64,000 nucleotides of DNA from Lutjanus erythropterus (Eukaryota; Chordata; Actinopteri; Lutjaniformes; Lutjanidae), in contig CM034609.1 of NCBI GenBank assembly GCA_020091685.1, positions 14,414,023-14,478,022 on the forward strand, in the 5' to 3' direction. The translations under genes were made by a program, and so were the position numbers. Shown here piece after piece: positions 44,612 to 56,909 of this stretch. Below the pieces are notes generated by a model. The model ran no database searches, was not told where the DNA came from, and worked only from the letters and a program-made list of their open reading frames with translations. Each line of letters opens with the position of its first letter. Positions within the stretch are counted from its first letter, which is position 1.

Positions 44612-44945
44612 GCTGACCTTTGACCTTTTGGAAGTAGAATGTCATTTCTTCATTATTTTATCATATTAGACATTTGTGTGAAATCTTGTCAGAATTGGAG
44701 TGTGAATTCTTGAGTTATGGGCAAAAACATGTTTTGTATGGTCAAAGTGACCTTGACCTTTGACCCCCAAAATCGAATCAGTTCATCCTTGGATACAAGT
44801 GGATGTTTGTGCCAGATGTAAGGAAATTCCCTCCAGATGTTCTCTAGATATCACATTCACAAGAATGGGACGGGCAGAGAGACATACAGACAACCCCAAA
44901 ACATAATGCCTCTGCTACAGCTGTCGCTGGCAGGGGTATAAAACA
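44612..44945 (+). repeat. Widespread fish repeat with GTGACCTTGACCTTTGACC
   Basis: TCAAAGTGACCTTGACCTTT, CAGTTCATCCTTGGATACAA, GTGCCAGATGTAAGGAAATT, CACAAGAATGGGACGG and ACATAATGCCTCTGC occur in the order of a very common fish dispersed repeat, recognised from memory. It has no coding capacity. The class is uncertain. Confidence 0.65.
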
Positions 44946-44949
44946 GCAG

Positions 44950-46855
44950 TTACCTGCAAAATTATAGGCTTTCCTCAATGGAAAATAGCTTTTTTTGCAT
45001 AATAGATCCCTTGTCCAGGTGGAGCCTGCTGCAAAACTCACCTTGGGCAGAGAAATTTGAACTGTACCTGATTCATTACTACAGCTTGAATTCCAATACC
45101 AAACTGTCTGCTACATGCAGACAGCTCAGCCTTTGCGTTCCATAACAATAAAGCCGCATATTGAATCATATTGTTATGGTAAGATGAGAGCGTGTTTGAG
45201 AAGCCCAGAAATATGTCCTGCATTTCCCAAATAATAAGCAGAAGCAAATAAAGCAAGATAGGGTTACAAGTCAGGCACTGAGTTACATTTACGTTGTACA
45301 TCTCACTGACTTTTGTTTTGGGAAAAAGGCCCTGCAATAAAGGTAAAGGTGCTGGATATGAGCCAGAATTACTCATCTGTGTATTTTGTTTGTAGGGAAA
45401 CAATTTGAAGCCCGTCTCACGGCTGGGAGACAAATGCGCTAACGTTACAGAATGGTTTCCGCTATGCTCTAATACCGGTGTCTTGTTGTTCCAGGTGGTC
45501 ATGTTTGTTATCAAGTGCTAATGAGCTATAGCAGAATCATGGCTACGTTCCTACCATCACCACGGGTACATGTGTTGTGTAGAGATATACTACAGGTCCT
45601 GCAGGGGACAGTGTCTCATGAAGATACACACATTACATCAATTGTCTCATTTCCTCAGTCAGCAGTTGAAGCCATGTGTCTGCCACTGAAGGGAGTGCTA
45701 TCGCCCTGTCTGACAGGCAGCTACGCCTGTACAAATCTTGATTTTGTTGACCTCTAGTGGTTTAAATCCTCAGCTTGCTGCATTGACACACGGAGTGTTG
45801 TCAGCATAGTTATACACACAAAGACCCTGTACTGACCGCTTCTGCTTGTTGCTGCATTACATCAACATTGCCACCATTTTTGTTTTGTGACAACGGGGGA
45901 GCTGCCTTTTTCTGGTTAAAAGGCTCTATTAAGTTTATTTCTCAGTTGATCTTAATAAGAGGTGATATATTTAAGGCTGATCTTAAACATAGACAACATA
46001 ACCAGCTCCTATTTTCCCAGCAGATACAGCGTGAAGAATTAGCATGTCACCTTCACCTTACAGATGGTGCTTGGAGCCACCATGTCCCAAACATGTCCCA
46101 ATTTGACTGAGGAGGACTTAGTAGACCTGTCAGGTTCCCACCCAGGTTTTGCCTCTCCACTCCGATGCTTCTCAGTTCTGCCCAGTGACGTATGGCTGCT
46201 ATTGAAAAACTGAGCCGCTTGCCATCTTTACGCTTCTGGGTTTTAGTCATTAATGTCACTAAATTGTTATTATGTAAGATTTCCAGAAATTTGACAGTGT
46301 AGAGTTTACATTCTTGGAGGCGTTTGGATTAAAAAACATAAATCAAACAAAAGAGAATCAGTTTACATCGAGGCTGAGAGATGCCTGGAGGGCTTACAAC
46401 AGAGAACTCTGCTTTGAAAGAGAGAAAACAGTTGCTGCTTGGCACACAGCAAAGAGTGTTATATAATACAATTAAATACTGTTCTCTCTCCCTCCTCTTT
46501 GTCCCCTTGTCTTTTTTCCTGTTTGCTTTCTCTCACACTCTTCTATCCTTTCTTTCTAGCTTTCTTGCAGCTCCCTTCATTCATCCTCTTCTCCCTGATG
46601 TGCTTTGTTATCTGACAGCCTTTGGCTGTGAATAGATAATGACTGTGCAAGAGGTTTTGTTTACCATGGATACCAGAGGATTAGAGTGATTACTACTGGT
46701 GCCACTGTTGTAACAAGCCAGGGAAGCCTTCCATGGTGTATGGAGGTGCTGACAGTTATCCTGTACAAGATTAGAGAACTTGGATTATAGGCTGTTTTCT
46801 CCACCTGGTGATGAGAGACTAAAAGAAAAGGCTGAACGTCACAGAGCCAAGACCC
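44950..46855. other. Intergenic DNA, includes an inverted SOX-like pair
   Basis: No gene recognised. The longest reverse-strand ORF (45038-45514, 158 codons) shows no domain. The segment has the inverted pair listed at 45140-45179 and a pyrimidine-rich tract near 46480-46560. Confidence 0.45.
45140..45179. promoter_or_regulatory. Inverted pair of SOX-like sites
   Basis: CCATAACAAT (45140-45149) is the exact reverse complement of ATTGTTATGG (45170-45179), with 20 bases between. Each arm contains the SOX-type core ACAAT/ATTGT. A perfect 10-base inverted arrangement in non-repeat DNA suggests a paired binding site, but it could be chance. Confidence 0.35.
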
Positions 46856-46859
46856 GAAA

Positions 46860-47370
46860 TCTTAGAAATAAAGATTCCAAAGGGTTTCTTCCTGAAAAAA
46901 TGAGGTTCTACCCAGAACCACCTGCTTCTGAAGAACCTGTTTTTTGAAGAAAGGGTTCGTCAGGGGTTCACTGAAAGACTAAATGTTCCACGAAGAACCC
47001 TTTTGGAAGAAAGAGTTTTTCAAAGTTTGTTGAGAGCATGAGTGTTAAAAGATGTGTTCTCAATGTCAACATCGGAAAATCTGACACAGATTGTTAAAAT
47101 GATGGGTGATGATTTCTTGCCTCATTTCATCCTTGTAGAATTCAGTATGGTTCTTCAGAGAACCCTTGGAAGTCAAGAGAGCTATTGGTGAAACTTAACC
47201 CTTAAAAATTTATTTTTGGGTGGGTAATAAATAAAACCTCTGGAATTTAAAATGGTTCTTGGTAGAACACATTGGCTAGGTTCTAGATGAAAATCTTCTT
47301 AGTGGACCACCCTGGTTGGGGTGCAGAATATAAAAGGGTTCTTGGTAGCACTCCCAGAGAGAGTTCTAGG
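46860..47370. repeat. AAGAACCCTT-type repeat, copy 2
   Basis: Contains AGGTTCTACCCAGAACC, TGAAGAACCTG, AGAAAGGGTTCGTCAGGGG, CACGAAGAACCCTTTTGGAA, GGTTCTTCAGAGAACCCTTG and GGTTCTTGGTAGAAC, the same block types as at 37115-37447 but more spread and probably a composite of two copies. Confidence 0.55.
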
Positions 47371-47399
47371 TGGAACCAGGGTGCAGGGGAACGAGGCTG

Positions 47400-50300
47400 T
47401 CTTCAGTGAAAGTTCTCCGCAGCCTCAGCATTTGTTTTGAACATTGGCTTGTTCATTCTTCAAAGTTGTGTTAGCTGTAGCTCATGATATGCAGTCTTAG
47501 TTGTGGAAATGACGTCACTTTCTACCTTGACCTTTCACCCCGGTACTCCCTGATGCCTTCGGTGGCCCACAGAGGAAAGTGGTTCCTCTGCCTCAAACTA
47601 AGCTCTCCCGTGGTCAGGGCCCACGCCGGTGTTCAGTTTCACAGCTTTTTGGCCCCAGCACAAATACACAACACCTTCTCCGATTGCACTTGATAATATT
47701 TATCCTCAATTATAATTCCACAGATATGGATTCTTGAGTGGAGTACAGTGGCAGTAGACAAAGCAGAGCGGCCTTGAGCCCCCGACTAGGCCTTGCTTAG
47801 ATGGGTTAGTTCTTGAACTCCAGACAATTCATGTTCTCTTCAGCAGTGGGGCAAAATAAGCAATGTAGCCATTAAGAGCCCCAATCCAACCAGGAAACAC
47901 TTGGCTGTATATTTGTCCTTGTGATGAGTGCATGCACTGCTATAGTGAAATGTGAAACCGGTTAGGATACACACTAAGTGTTGCATGTGAGGGGTGGTCA
48001 CAGTTCAAATAAATGAATCCAGCTTCTTGTCAGCCACAACGTCATCTGCATTAACCTCTAAAACTAGGCAAAGTCAAAGATAAGTGTATTAAAGACTTCA
48101 GTTGAACAGCACGCTGTAAACAGTGAAGTCATCAACTAGTCAGACACACAGTAAACACACACAGGTATGAAAAACAACCCTGAATGGATAGGATGATTAA
48201 TAATAACCAGCTGATTGATAATTTCCAGAGAGGAAACAACACTGTCAGACTGTTGGTTTTGCATGCAGATGAATATTCGAAGGAGTTTGAGGGAAGACGG
48301 GGGAATCTCAAAGTCATGAAAATCAACCATTTGCGTTATGGATTAAGTGAAGAGTGGTTACTGACTTGATTAACCAGGAATTGCTCTATGCAAACAAGCG
48401 TGTGTTCAGTCCTCCATACAGCTTTATACCCACCACTGGTGCGTCACCAAGAGTATTTCAGAAGTGGAGCATTTTGCCTGTGCAGTTTTGTTGACTTGCC
48501 TGGCTGTTGATGTGGTCTTTTCCCCTTGATTTTTGTGCTTCTATGATGAGTAAGCTATGTAGTTATGTATTAAGTTATGTCAAATGTAGTCTCTATTTGA
48601 CTGTTTTTATGACTGGAAGTCTGCATGGGGTGTTTTAATTTGAAAACTGATAGGATGCTCCATGTTGTTCTTGTGTCTGACTGCTTACCCTGCTTGATCT
48701 GCTCTGTGCAGCTTGACACCTTCTGTCATATATATACTCAGCCTGTATCTGAAGCAGAGCACATCAGAGATGCATTTAATGGATGCTTCTAAAATACACT
48801 CCAGAGCTTCTGGTAAAATCACAAGGCAAAGCAATGAGCTGAAAGAAGCTGCAATGCCTCGGAGCCAGGTGATAATTCTTTGTGCATGCATAACAGGAAT
48901 GATCCATTTCACATGCAAGTATTCATGTGATCCATTGTAAATATTATTGTGCATTCATGTGGGGTCAAAATAATTATTTCACAACTGGAAAACTACTGTC
49001 ACACAACTGTCACACAACTTGCAGAATTCTTGAGTTGTTGAGGTCATATTTGCAGACAAAAGTGACCTAGATCTGTTATAAAAGTTATTTATTGTCGTCA
49101 ACCCTGATGATAAGTCACGTAAAGCAATAACTTAGTAATTTTAGGGATTGTACTGGTGCAGTAACAAGTGTGGGACAAAATCACTGTGTAATATGAAGCT
49201 GTTTTAGCACACTTGGATAGCAACATGAATCATCACTGGGACACTAGTCTCAGGCAGTGATCACCAAGACACTACAACAAGTACAACAACAACCCCACCC
49301 GTATCCACGATTTCCTCATTACAAAAGCTTATGAACACACCACTGTGAGAAAAATGACTTCCCAACTCAGAGAATGGGGCCATCACAGGAGCACTTGAAT
49401 GCAACATAAAACTATTAATTGTTGTAGATGTAAAGCTTACCATTTTTAAACAGTAATAAATTTGTAAAGTCAAATTGTATGCCAATTGTGTCACATTAAA
49501 CTCAGTGACCCAAAATATGCTAGCAGTTCTTCACTACATGACATCAGGCTAACCTGTGATTGTGAAGGAGACTCATAACATTGCATGTATTTTGAGTAAA
49601 AATCCAATCTGTGTACATAAAGAGCAATATTTGAGTTGGCCAATTAGAGAGTACCGTATATGCATCCCATTACCTATGGCCCTTATTGCCTCCAACTGTA
49701 TCACCCCATATGTCTTGAGATCATCCGTCTCATTTCTGGTCAGCCAGCATCCACCATAAGCTGGAGCTCTTATTGAGGATCAGCCTGTGATTTGTTGATT
49801 GTCTTGGCTATTAGAGATGGCATCAGAGGATTGAGGATTTTCTAGCAGGGGAAGTAGATGGAAATAATGAGAGGAAGGAGTGGCTGCCAGGCTCTGCTTT
49901 TTTAACCTGCACACACATAGAGAGATCTGTGTGTAATATTGTTGTTACTGGCAGGGCCTGTTCTGGGCAAGTCAGCACTACCCTGTGATGCCCAGGAACG
50001 ACATGCATGTAATTTCCTGCCAGGGGCAGTCATTTGGTTATTACTGCTGCTCACTGGCAGCCCGCTCATGTTCTGTCTCTGATTTCCAAAATGAAACATG
50101 TATATTTTTCTTTTGTCGACAGCAGCGATATTTCCAGGCAAATCAAGATTGCGGATCGAGAAGGTTTGAGGTCTTTAAAAAACTTCAGTTTATAATGAAA
50201 TGTATGAAGTGTCTGAATCGGACCATGTATAAATATGCTCCAGAAGTGCGCTGGTTTTTGAAAAATAGCCTGTTTACTCTACCCTGTAGTGCCCGTAGGA

Positions 50301-50475
50301 TGGATTTCCAAACTGTTTACATAAACCCTGCACAAACAATACAGACTAATTACATTGTATCTTGAATTACATGATGTTTAGCTGGTGATAACAGGAAGGT
50401 CACATGTAATTAAATGTTATTAATGAGCGTACTGACTAAAATGAATGTTGTTTGAACATTCAGTATCTAAAGTGA
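47400..50475. other. Intergenic DNA, GC-richer at about 47480-47690
   Basis: No gene supported. About 47480-47690 is GC-richer than its surroundings and has a CRE-like TGACGTCA at about 47511-47518. It may be a conserved element. The rest is AT-rich with only short chance ORFs. Confidence 0.4.
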
Positions 50476-50479
50476 GTGA

Positions 50480-51380
50480 GCTCCACCTTTCTTTTCTGTA
50501 AGTTCACTGGCCTGATGGGGCCACTGTCTGCTTAAATTACATTCAACCACTGTGGAGACTGTGTAGTATAGACAGTATAGAATATAGTTTATATGAAGTC
50601 GAAGGTTCATTCTCAGTTAGATCAGTTCCTAATGACACAGTGACAAACTGTTTAATTTGAATTTTAAATGTAAAGGAGAAATCGTTATTATATTTACTGT
50701 AATAAATCATAAAATAGCCAAAATATTTCATCAGAAATTAAGGAAATGCTAAGTAAAAAACACTTTTCCTGACATCAGCACCACAGCCATGTTGTCCTCC
50801 TTTGAAATTTCTATTCCGCTCTGTAACTTGTGTTACTGTTTGCCCGTTTCACATTAATTAGAGTTCAAATTAATGCTGAATGTTCACTGAACGAGTTAGT
50901 GATTAAATTGAGCGCAATGTTAATGGAATCTGGCAGGCAGTACGACAGACACTGAACTCCAACCACAGAGCAGTGGGTTCCTGTTTTCAGGATAACAGGC
51001 TTCGCTTTTCATCGACTAACAATTAACTATAATTGATTAAAAACAGCTGATCAACTTTTTCTCAATACATAATAATAACACAGACATAGTGCATGGAGGA
51101 CATATAATATAATTACACTAGCAAGAAAAATAAGAGAAAAACATTCCACAAACAAAAACAAACAAATCAAGTCAAATTTTAAAAAGGAATATTTTATAAC
51201 AACAGCTAAGAATAAATTTTAATACAAACCATCTGAACTGAATCAATAAAGTAACTATTCTTTGATCCACCCTTTACATTTTATTCATTTGGACAGCCTA
51301 CAAATATTAACAAGAAAGCAAGAAAGTCAAATTAATTTGGTAAATAAGGCATTAATGTGTTCAATCCTATGTTAGTACTG

Positions 51381-51422
<42 letters not shown>

Positions 51423-51655
51423 ATAATAATAATAATTTACAAAGTACATCAATTATTTTGAAGAGATGAGTTGTCATAGACCTTTTTTTGCCTCTGCTTT
51501 TGAATATTTAAAAGCAAATCTTTAAATGTTTATTTACAGGTTTATTTACAGATTTCAATATAATATAATATCCAGTTTATGGTTCCATCTTGCTCCAGCT
51601 TTGGACTGCAGTGCTCATTTTTGGATGCTAAACTGCTACATGTTGCTCCTTTAAA
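50480..51655. repeat. Large dispersed repeat, copy 1 (partner at 54640)
   Basis: Shares ordered blocks with 54640-55495: AATGTTAATGGAATCTGGCA, TTTTCAGGATAACAGGCTT, AAAAACAGCTGATCAACTT, and a right end CTACATGTTGCTCCTTTAA. This copy is interrupted by extra AT-rich and microsatellite sequence (51381-51436). The boundaries are approximate. Confidence 0.5.
51381..51436. repeat. (CTA)n then (TAA)n microsatellite
   Basis: About 14 CTA units at 51381-51422 pass into five TAA units to 51436. It is a simple compound microsatellite. Confidence 0.9.
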
Positions 51656-51659
51656 CAGT

Positions 51660-54635
51660 TTGATGTTATTTGTGAATTGAGATTTTAACAAACCTGTGCA
51701 TTTGTGTAAACAAAATATTACAAAAGTGATGGTTATCACTGCCAACATCCCAGCACCATATTCAGTAACAAAGCTCTCCATGACACAACAAAGTAACTGG
51801 AATGCCGAGGTTGAAATAAGCTCCATCCACCAAAAAATGTGCAAGCCTTAGCTCATTCCATCCAGTTTACTGGCAATTTATTTCGCTTTGGTTGCCCATT
51901 ATTGAGAAAAAAAAGCAAAACAAAAGGGACTGGCATAAAATAAAGAGCCTTGAAGTTTTTTAAAAGGCAGGAGCTTCACCCTCACAGGGCCTCACAGCTG
52001 AGCATCAGTATTCCACAGCTATCAGACAGTTGGCTTGGTTGATAGCACAGCCGGTGGTGTGGGCTGTTTGCCAAGGAAGGACTAATGGCTGAATTACTGG
52101 CCACAAGCAGCTGGGCCCATCAACCAATAGACACAATCACATGAGAGTATATATGTGTTTGAACTCCATGAACTTTTAAAATCATGATGATGGAGGAAGT
52201 GAATTGGTGAAAATAGTGGCGCTTCTGTCTGTGCAACAGCATTACAATGACGTCGTGTGAAAGGAGACCATTGGAGAACAGCCCTGAGATGTCAAAATAC
52301 ACTTTGACTGTTTATAAAGGGGAGGAAGGATCATGCTATCCTCTTGACCTAATGGGTCCGAGGCTCAGCTGAGAGGTTCTGCAGTGGATAACAACGATGA
52401 GCTCATGAAGACAGAAGATAAAACACATCAAGTTTCAGCACGTAGCATACAGCCTTGTGCAGTGCAACAGGATTTTTTTTCCAAGCAAAACAAAAAGAAA
52501 TAAATTCTCAAACTTCTACAAGTCACCCCTTCTCTTCAGTCTTTCATTCACTGCTAATGCTAGCAAGTACATTTATTCTTTACTCAAGTAGAAGTACATG
52601 TCTTGTAAGATCTTGTAATATCTTTTTCATTTTTCGTTCTTTCAGTTGTTTCAGTTTTCTTTGTGTCTCTGACACACTCACAGTTGAAAGAATTTACCCA
52701 ATTAAACACACGGTGGATTATCTCAAAGCAGGCGGAAGTCCAGGCCGTGTTGTAGTTTGTGTCTTTACCCCCACGGACAAATTGAATGGACTTTATCAGT
52801 TGTGCTGGAGCTCTAGGCAAACTGTTCAACTCCTAGAGGCAGAGGGGATGAGCAGAGGTGGAGGAGGCACAGGTGATAACCTGGGATGACCTCTCGCCCA
52901 CACAGATAACTCCAAACTGTGAGATTACCAAGGTCAGCTCGGCTTGAGGAAGACAATGTGTTGTTCAAGAGCTTGTTTTTAAAGCAAAATGGGCAACTTT
53001 TGATTGATTGTAGCGTAATTCATTGACTTGGTCATGTTTCCAGTCAGGATGTTTTCTGTCACTTCTCTGTGAGGTAGTCCAGAATCTGGAACTCAAGGCC
53101 AGAGCGTTAAATTTACCAGTCAGCTTCATGGGGGAGATTGTCCAGACATATGTGAACCATGTTTGTCATTATTTGAGTGCCTGAAAATTAAGTGGTGGTC
53201 ACTGAAAATATTAAAATATTATAACCATCATTTACTTTCACTTTTAATAAGAATGGGTAATCCTTGAAATACAATTTCCTGGGGTTTCTAAAGCTCAAAC
53301 ATTCAATTTTATCTAAAGATGAAAAGTAAAAAGATAAATAGTAAAACTTTTTTAGAACATAAAAGTTTGAGTTGGGTTCAAAAATCTGTTCAAGTAAGTT
53401 GCCTTGAAAATTTTGACTTTTCTCAACTTTTGTTTTTGTGGATTGGTTGTAATCATCAGATGAAATATCAGTTTATCAGTGCGTAATATATTGGCCGTCA
53501 ATGTTACGTGTTCCACTTTGAAAACAAGTTTAAGATTCCACAGGGAGGAGACGAGCAGTTTGTCATCTTAAGGACATTTAGACACATCAGTAGATCCTTT
53601 TCAATCCTCTGGGTCAAACTAAGGACTCAACAGCTCTCTGAGTCAAACTTACTATGTCAGATCTTGACAACGGACCAAAATCTGGTCAAGCATGTAAAGC
53701 TCTGACATACATTATGCAGACAATCTCAAGAATAACATTAATAAATCTGGTAATGGCCAGGATAGAAGCGAAGGAGGCTGCTCGGAGGGGGGGAAAAAAA
53801 GTGAAACAAAAATCAAATAAGTATTTCATTTCCTTTTGAACTTGTGGAGAAGCCTCGGTGTGCGCCTGCTTTACATCACCGTGTGATGACTTTACCACAC
53901 AGCCTTCGTCCTCCCCTTTGGACTCATCCATCTGTAGGTCTTTAGTGCAGATAAGCAGACAATGAGGGATCAGAGTTCGTGCCAGTGGGGTGTTTAACGT
54001 ACTGCCTTCCTCATTGCAGAGCAAGAGCTGCCATTTAATCACCTGAAACACAGAGAGAGATAGGACCAGTCTCATTCAGTTCGGGTCTTTGTAGGATTTA
54101 TGTCTGTCGTGGCCCTTTGTGCTGAAAAAGGATATTCTGTTGATCTGTTTCTGCCTTGCAACCATGTAAATCTGTCGTTCGAACAAAGAACCGTGAGATC
54201 TTAATATTTCAGCTGGATGCTCCCCGAGTTCAGGGAAACTGTCAGAGATTTATACTCATCCATACACATACATCTCCTCTCTGCACTCCTTATGATCTTC
54301 ATCTACGATAACAGACAATTTATCTCCCCATTTCTCACCACAGACAGGACCCATTTCTCCAACACATTAAATAAACCTTGCAGCTCTGTTAAGTTTCTGC
54401 AACACATATGAAAACAAACAAAGGGTGTATGTATGACTCTGTTATGAGCAGCAGAAAGAAGAATTCTGTGGCTGTTTTTGAAGCTATTTCAACTTGTAAA
54501 AACCTTTTGAAAGAAAAGAAATAAAGATCAGAGGTCCTTTGAACACTTATTTTCCTACACTGAGAATTTCTAACCCTTCTGAATGTAAAAAAAACCCTTT
54601 CATTGTTTGTACTTTTAATGTTTTGAGTCTTCTCA
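51660..54635. other. Intergenic DNA, nothing firmly recognised
   Basis: No gene supported. About 52570-52605 (TACTCAAGTAGAAGTACA) resembles the end of a common fish repeat. The longest ORF, 52455-52889 (144 codons), is Ser/Phe-rich with no domain. About 53840-54060 is somewhat GC-richer. Confidence 0.4.
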
Positions 54636-54639
54636 TACT

Positions 54640-55495
54640 TTAAAGAAGCATGTAAATAGCGTGTAGGATCCCTAGACAGTATATTCAATAGGTTGTATCC
54701 CTTTAATATATAATATACAGTTGAAGCGAGTTGTTTGCCTCCTGCTCCCTCCTCCCAGACATGAGGAAGCTGATTATACACTAATGAAAACATGTTTACA
54801 TACATACATATGAAAAATATATTTCATTCTTGCCATATTCTGCCAAGAGCCCCAGTAAATCATAACCTTAATGGATCCTCTGAGTTTTAAAACTGAAAAA
54901 GTGAAGAAAACAAAGTTGTGGAGCTGATATAATAAAGACAACCGTATGCCTTATTTTATAGAAGTACTTTGTAATATATGTATTGTAACAAATCATGAAA
55001 TGTCCATTATATGTCATCAGAACATAAGGGAGCCAAGTTGAAGTTGAAATACTTGCTTCCTTCTCTACTCTGGGCAAGGATGACCATTTCTGTATGAGTT
55101 GTAAGAAATCATTAATAATGTTTTAGAAAGAGTAGATGTTTATAGCAGTTATATTGAGCAATATGTTAATGGAGTCTGGCAGGCTGAGGCAGTGGCTCCA
55201 ACTCCAGTCAGTGTTTTTTCAGAGCCTTTGTTTTCAGGATAACAGGCTTAACTTTATATTGACAGACAACTGACAGTTAAAAACAGCTGATCAACTTATA
55301 ATTATAACGTTGTGCTAGTCTTGCGCTCATCTTGTGCTCCTGCAGCAAGTCCGTGCCTGAGCACGCTGCAGTCTGGAGAGGAGGGGTCGGAGGTAAACAA
55401 CTCGCTTCAACAACAGACTGTTTATTAAATAGGATTTCAACTTATTTAATATACAATGTGCAAATGTTACATGTTGCTCCTTTAATGCTCAAGGC
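54640..55495. mobile_element. Element with long inverted ends, copy 2
   Basis: TTGAAGCGAGTTGTTTGCCT (about 54721) is the inverse of GTAAACAACTCGCTTCAA (about 55393), and flanking A/T-rich blocks (AAGAAGCATGTAA against TTACATGTTGCTCCTTTAA) are also inverted. The two arms are about 130 bases each around a middle shared with 50480-51655. There is no ORF with transposase features, so this is a non-autonomous DNA element. Confidence 0.55.
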
Positions 55496-55499
55496 CACA

Positions 55500-56585
55500 A
55501 ATCAGACAATAAGAACTTACTGGTTGTACCCTGCATACAACAGTTTATACACATTAACTCACACAGGCAGCACACACACATAAAGAAGCACAAAACAGCA
55601 GAAATTTGTCTTATCACGCACACACACTCCAGTTATTCCCAACTGGTGGCTCAGATTGCAGTAAGTGAGCTTCTATTAACAAACAGAAAGACATTTTCTC
55701 TATTTTTTTCAGAGCCTTTGTCCAGTAATCAGCAGAGATGTGGAAAGGTTGTTGATACTAATGCTGTACGGCAGAGCCTTCCGACGCGCCGCTGATGGAC
55801 TGTTTGCTTGGACAGTTCTCCTGCGATTGAGAGGTGATGATGGCCAGAGGGAAGTTGTCAGTCAGAGTTGGCCGGTGCTGCCGGTGCTAACAGGTGTGAA
55901 TGTGTCACCGTCTCCGTGTCTTTAGCTGAGCTGCGTGGAAATGCACATGTTGAACAGCTGCAGGGAGTGTGTGTGTGTATATGTGTATCCTAATGGTATG
56001 GTGGGGGGGATTACTCTCTGAGGGAGGAAGTCCTGTTGCCCTCCCTCTATTTTCTGTGAGTCTGTCAGCGCTGCAGCTCCTCAGGGTCTCACTGCTCTAA
56101 TATAGTGAATCAATATGTCAGCAAAATTCTGCTCTTAAAGGTGGAGGTATCAGTCTTGGTCCAGACGTCCAGTCCCGAACTCTTGTGTCAGCCGCCTCTG
56201 AAAACCAGTGAGCTGTGACGGTGGCTGTGTTTCTGGCTATTTGGAAAGCCGGCTCGACTTCCTCTGTGTCAGCCACAAGGAGCTCTGGGTTTTCAGCAGA
56301 TTTTTATAGTATGGCTAAAAGTTGTGGTTTTGGAATGGCCGGCCATATTATCTACTGCACTGGCTGAGCTCACAGACAAAGCAACTTGAGCTTTATTCTG
56401 CACAGATTGTGGTCCGTGGCCCTTGGCTTGTTAGTCTAACATCCAGTGTTGTGCTATTTATGACAGGGAATATAGAGGATAGTGGTAGGAATAAAAAAAT
56501 AAAGCTTGAGAGTTTGAGAAGAATCAAAAATACATATTTTTAACTATTTTTACTATATTTTTTATTATTTATCCATCTGTATTTT
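55500..56585. other. Intergenic DNA with a CpG-containing stretch
   Basis: About 55735-55925 and 56040-56280 are GC-richer, with a 61-codon + strand ORF (55740-55925) that resembles no protein I know. No splice-supported exon could be built. Candidate conserved non-coding DNA only. Confidence 0.35.
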
Positions 56586-56589
56586 TTTT

Positions 56590-56772
56590 GGTGTGAGCTG
56601 TGAGTTTTGGAGATACCTTCCATAGAAATGTCTGCCTTCTCTCAAATATAATGGAAGTAGATTGCGCTCGAGTTTTGGTGCTGTCTCTTTCCAGAAATCA
56701 TGACCCAGTTACTCAAGGTAACGCACAGACCTTGTTGTGCGCAGATTAATGTAGGAATTATTTTCTTGTTTT
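56590..56772 (+). repeat. Half copy of the 63449 fold-back repeat
   Basis: GAGTTTTGGAGATACCTTCC, AAATGTCTGCCTTCTCTC, CTGTCTCTTTCCAGAAATCA and ACAGACCTTGTTGTGCGCAG follow the same order as the left arm at 63449-63712. Only one arm is present. Confidence 0.65.
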
Positions 56773-56841
56773 TTAATACTTTTCATACATTTCATAATAA
56801 TGAACATTTTTGACACTGCACACACTTATGTGCTTTATATG

Positions 56842-56905
56842 AACAATTTCCCCTTGGGGATCAATAAAGTATTTCTGATTCTGATTATATATATATATAT
56901 ACACA
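56842..56905 (+). repeat. LINE 3' tail with microsatellite
   Basis: TTTCCCCTTGGGGATCAATA followed by AAGTATTTCTGATTCTGATT is the tail found at the 3' end of many fish LINE copies. A TATATATA run and ACACACAC stretch follow. No upstream reverse transcriptase remnant was seen. Confidence 0.6.
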
Positions 56906-56909
56906 CACA

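Noticed and set aside
45038..45514. Reverse-strand ORF of 158 codons
   Set aside because: No recognisable domain, no splice or promoter support, and it covers the inverted SOX-like pair.
51381..51436. CRISPR-like array
   Set aside because: It is a trinucleotide microsatellite with no spacers, in a vertebrate genome.
52455..52889. Plus-strand ORF of 144 codons
   Set aside because: Starts in a poly-T stretch, overlaps a probable repeat and resembles no protein family.
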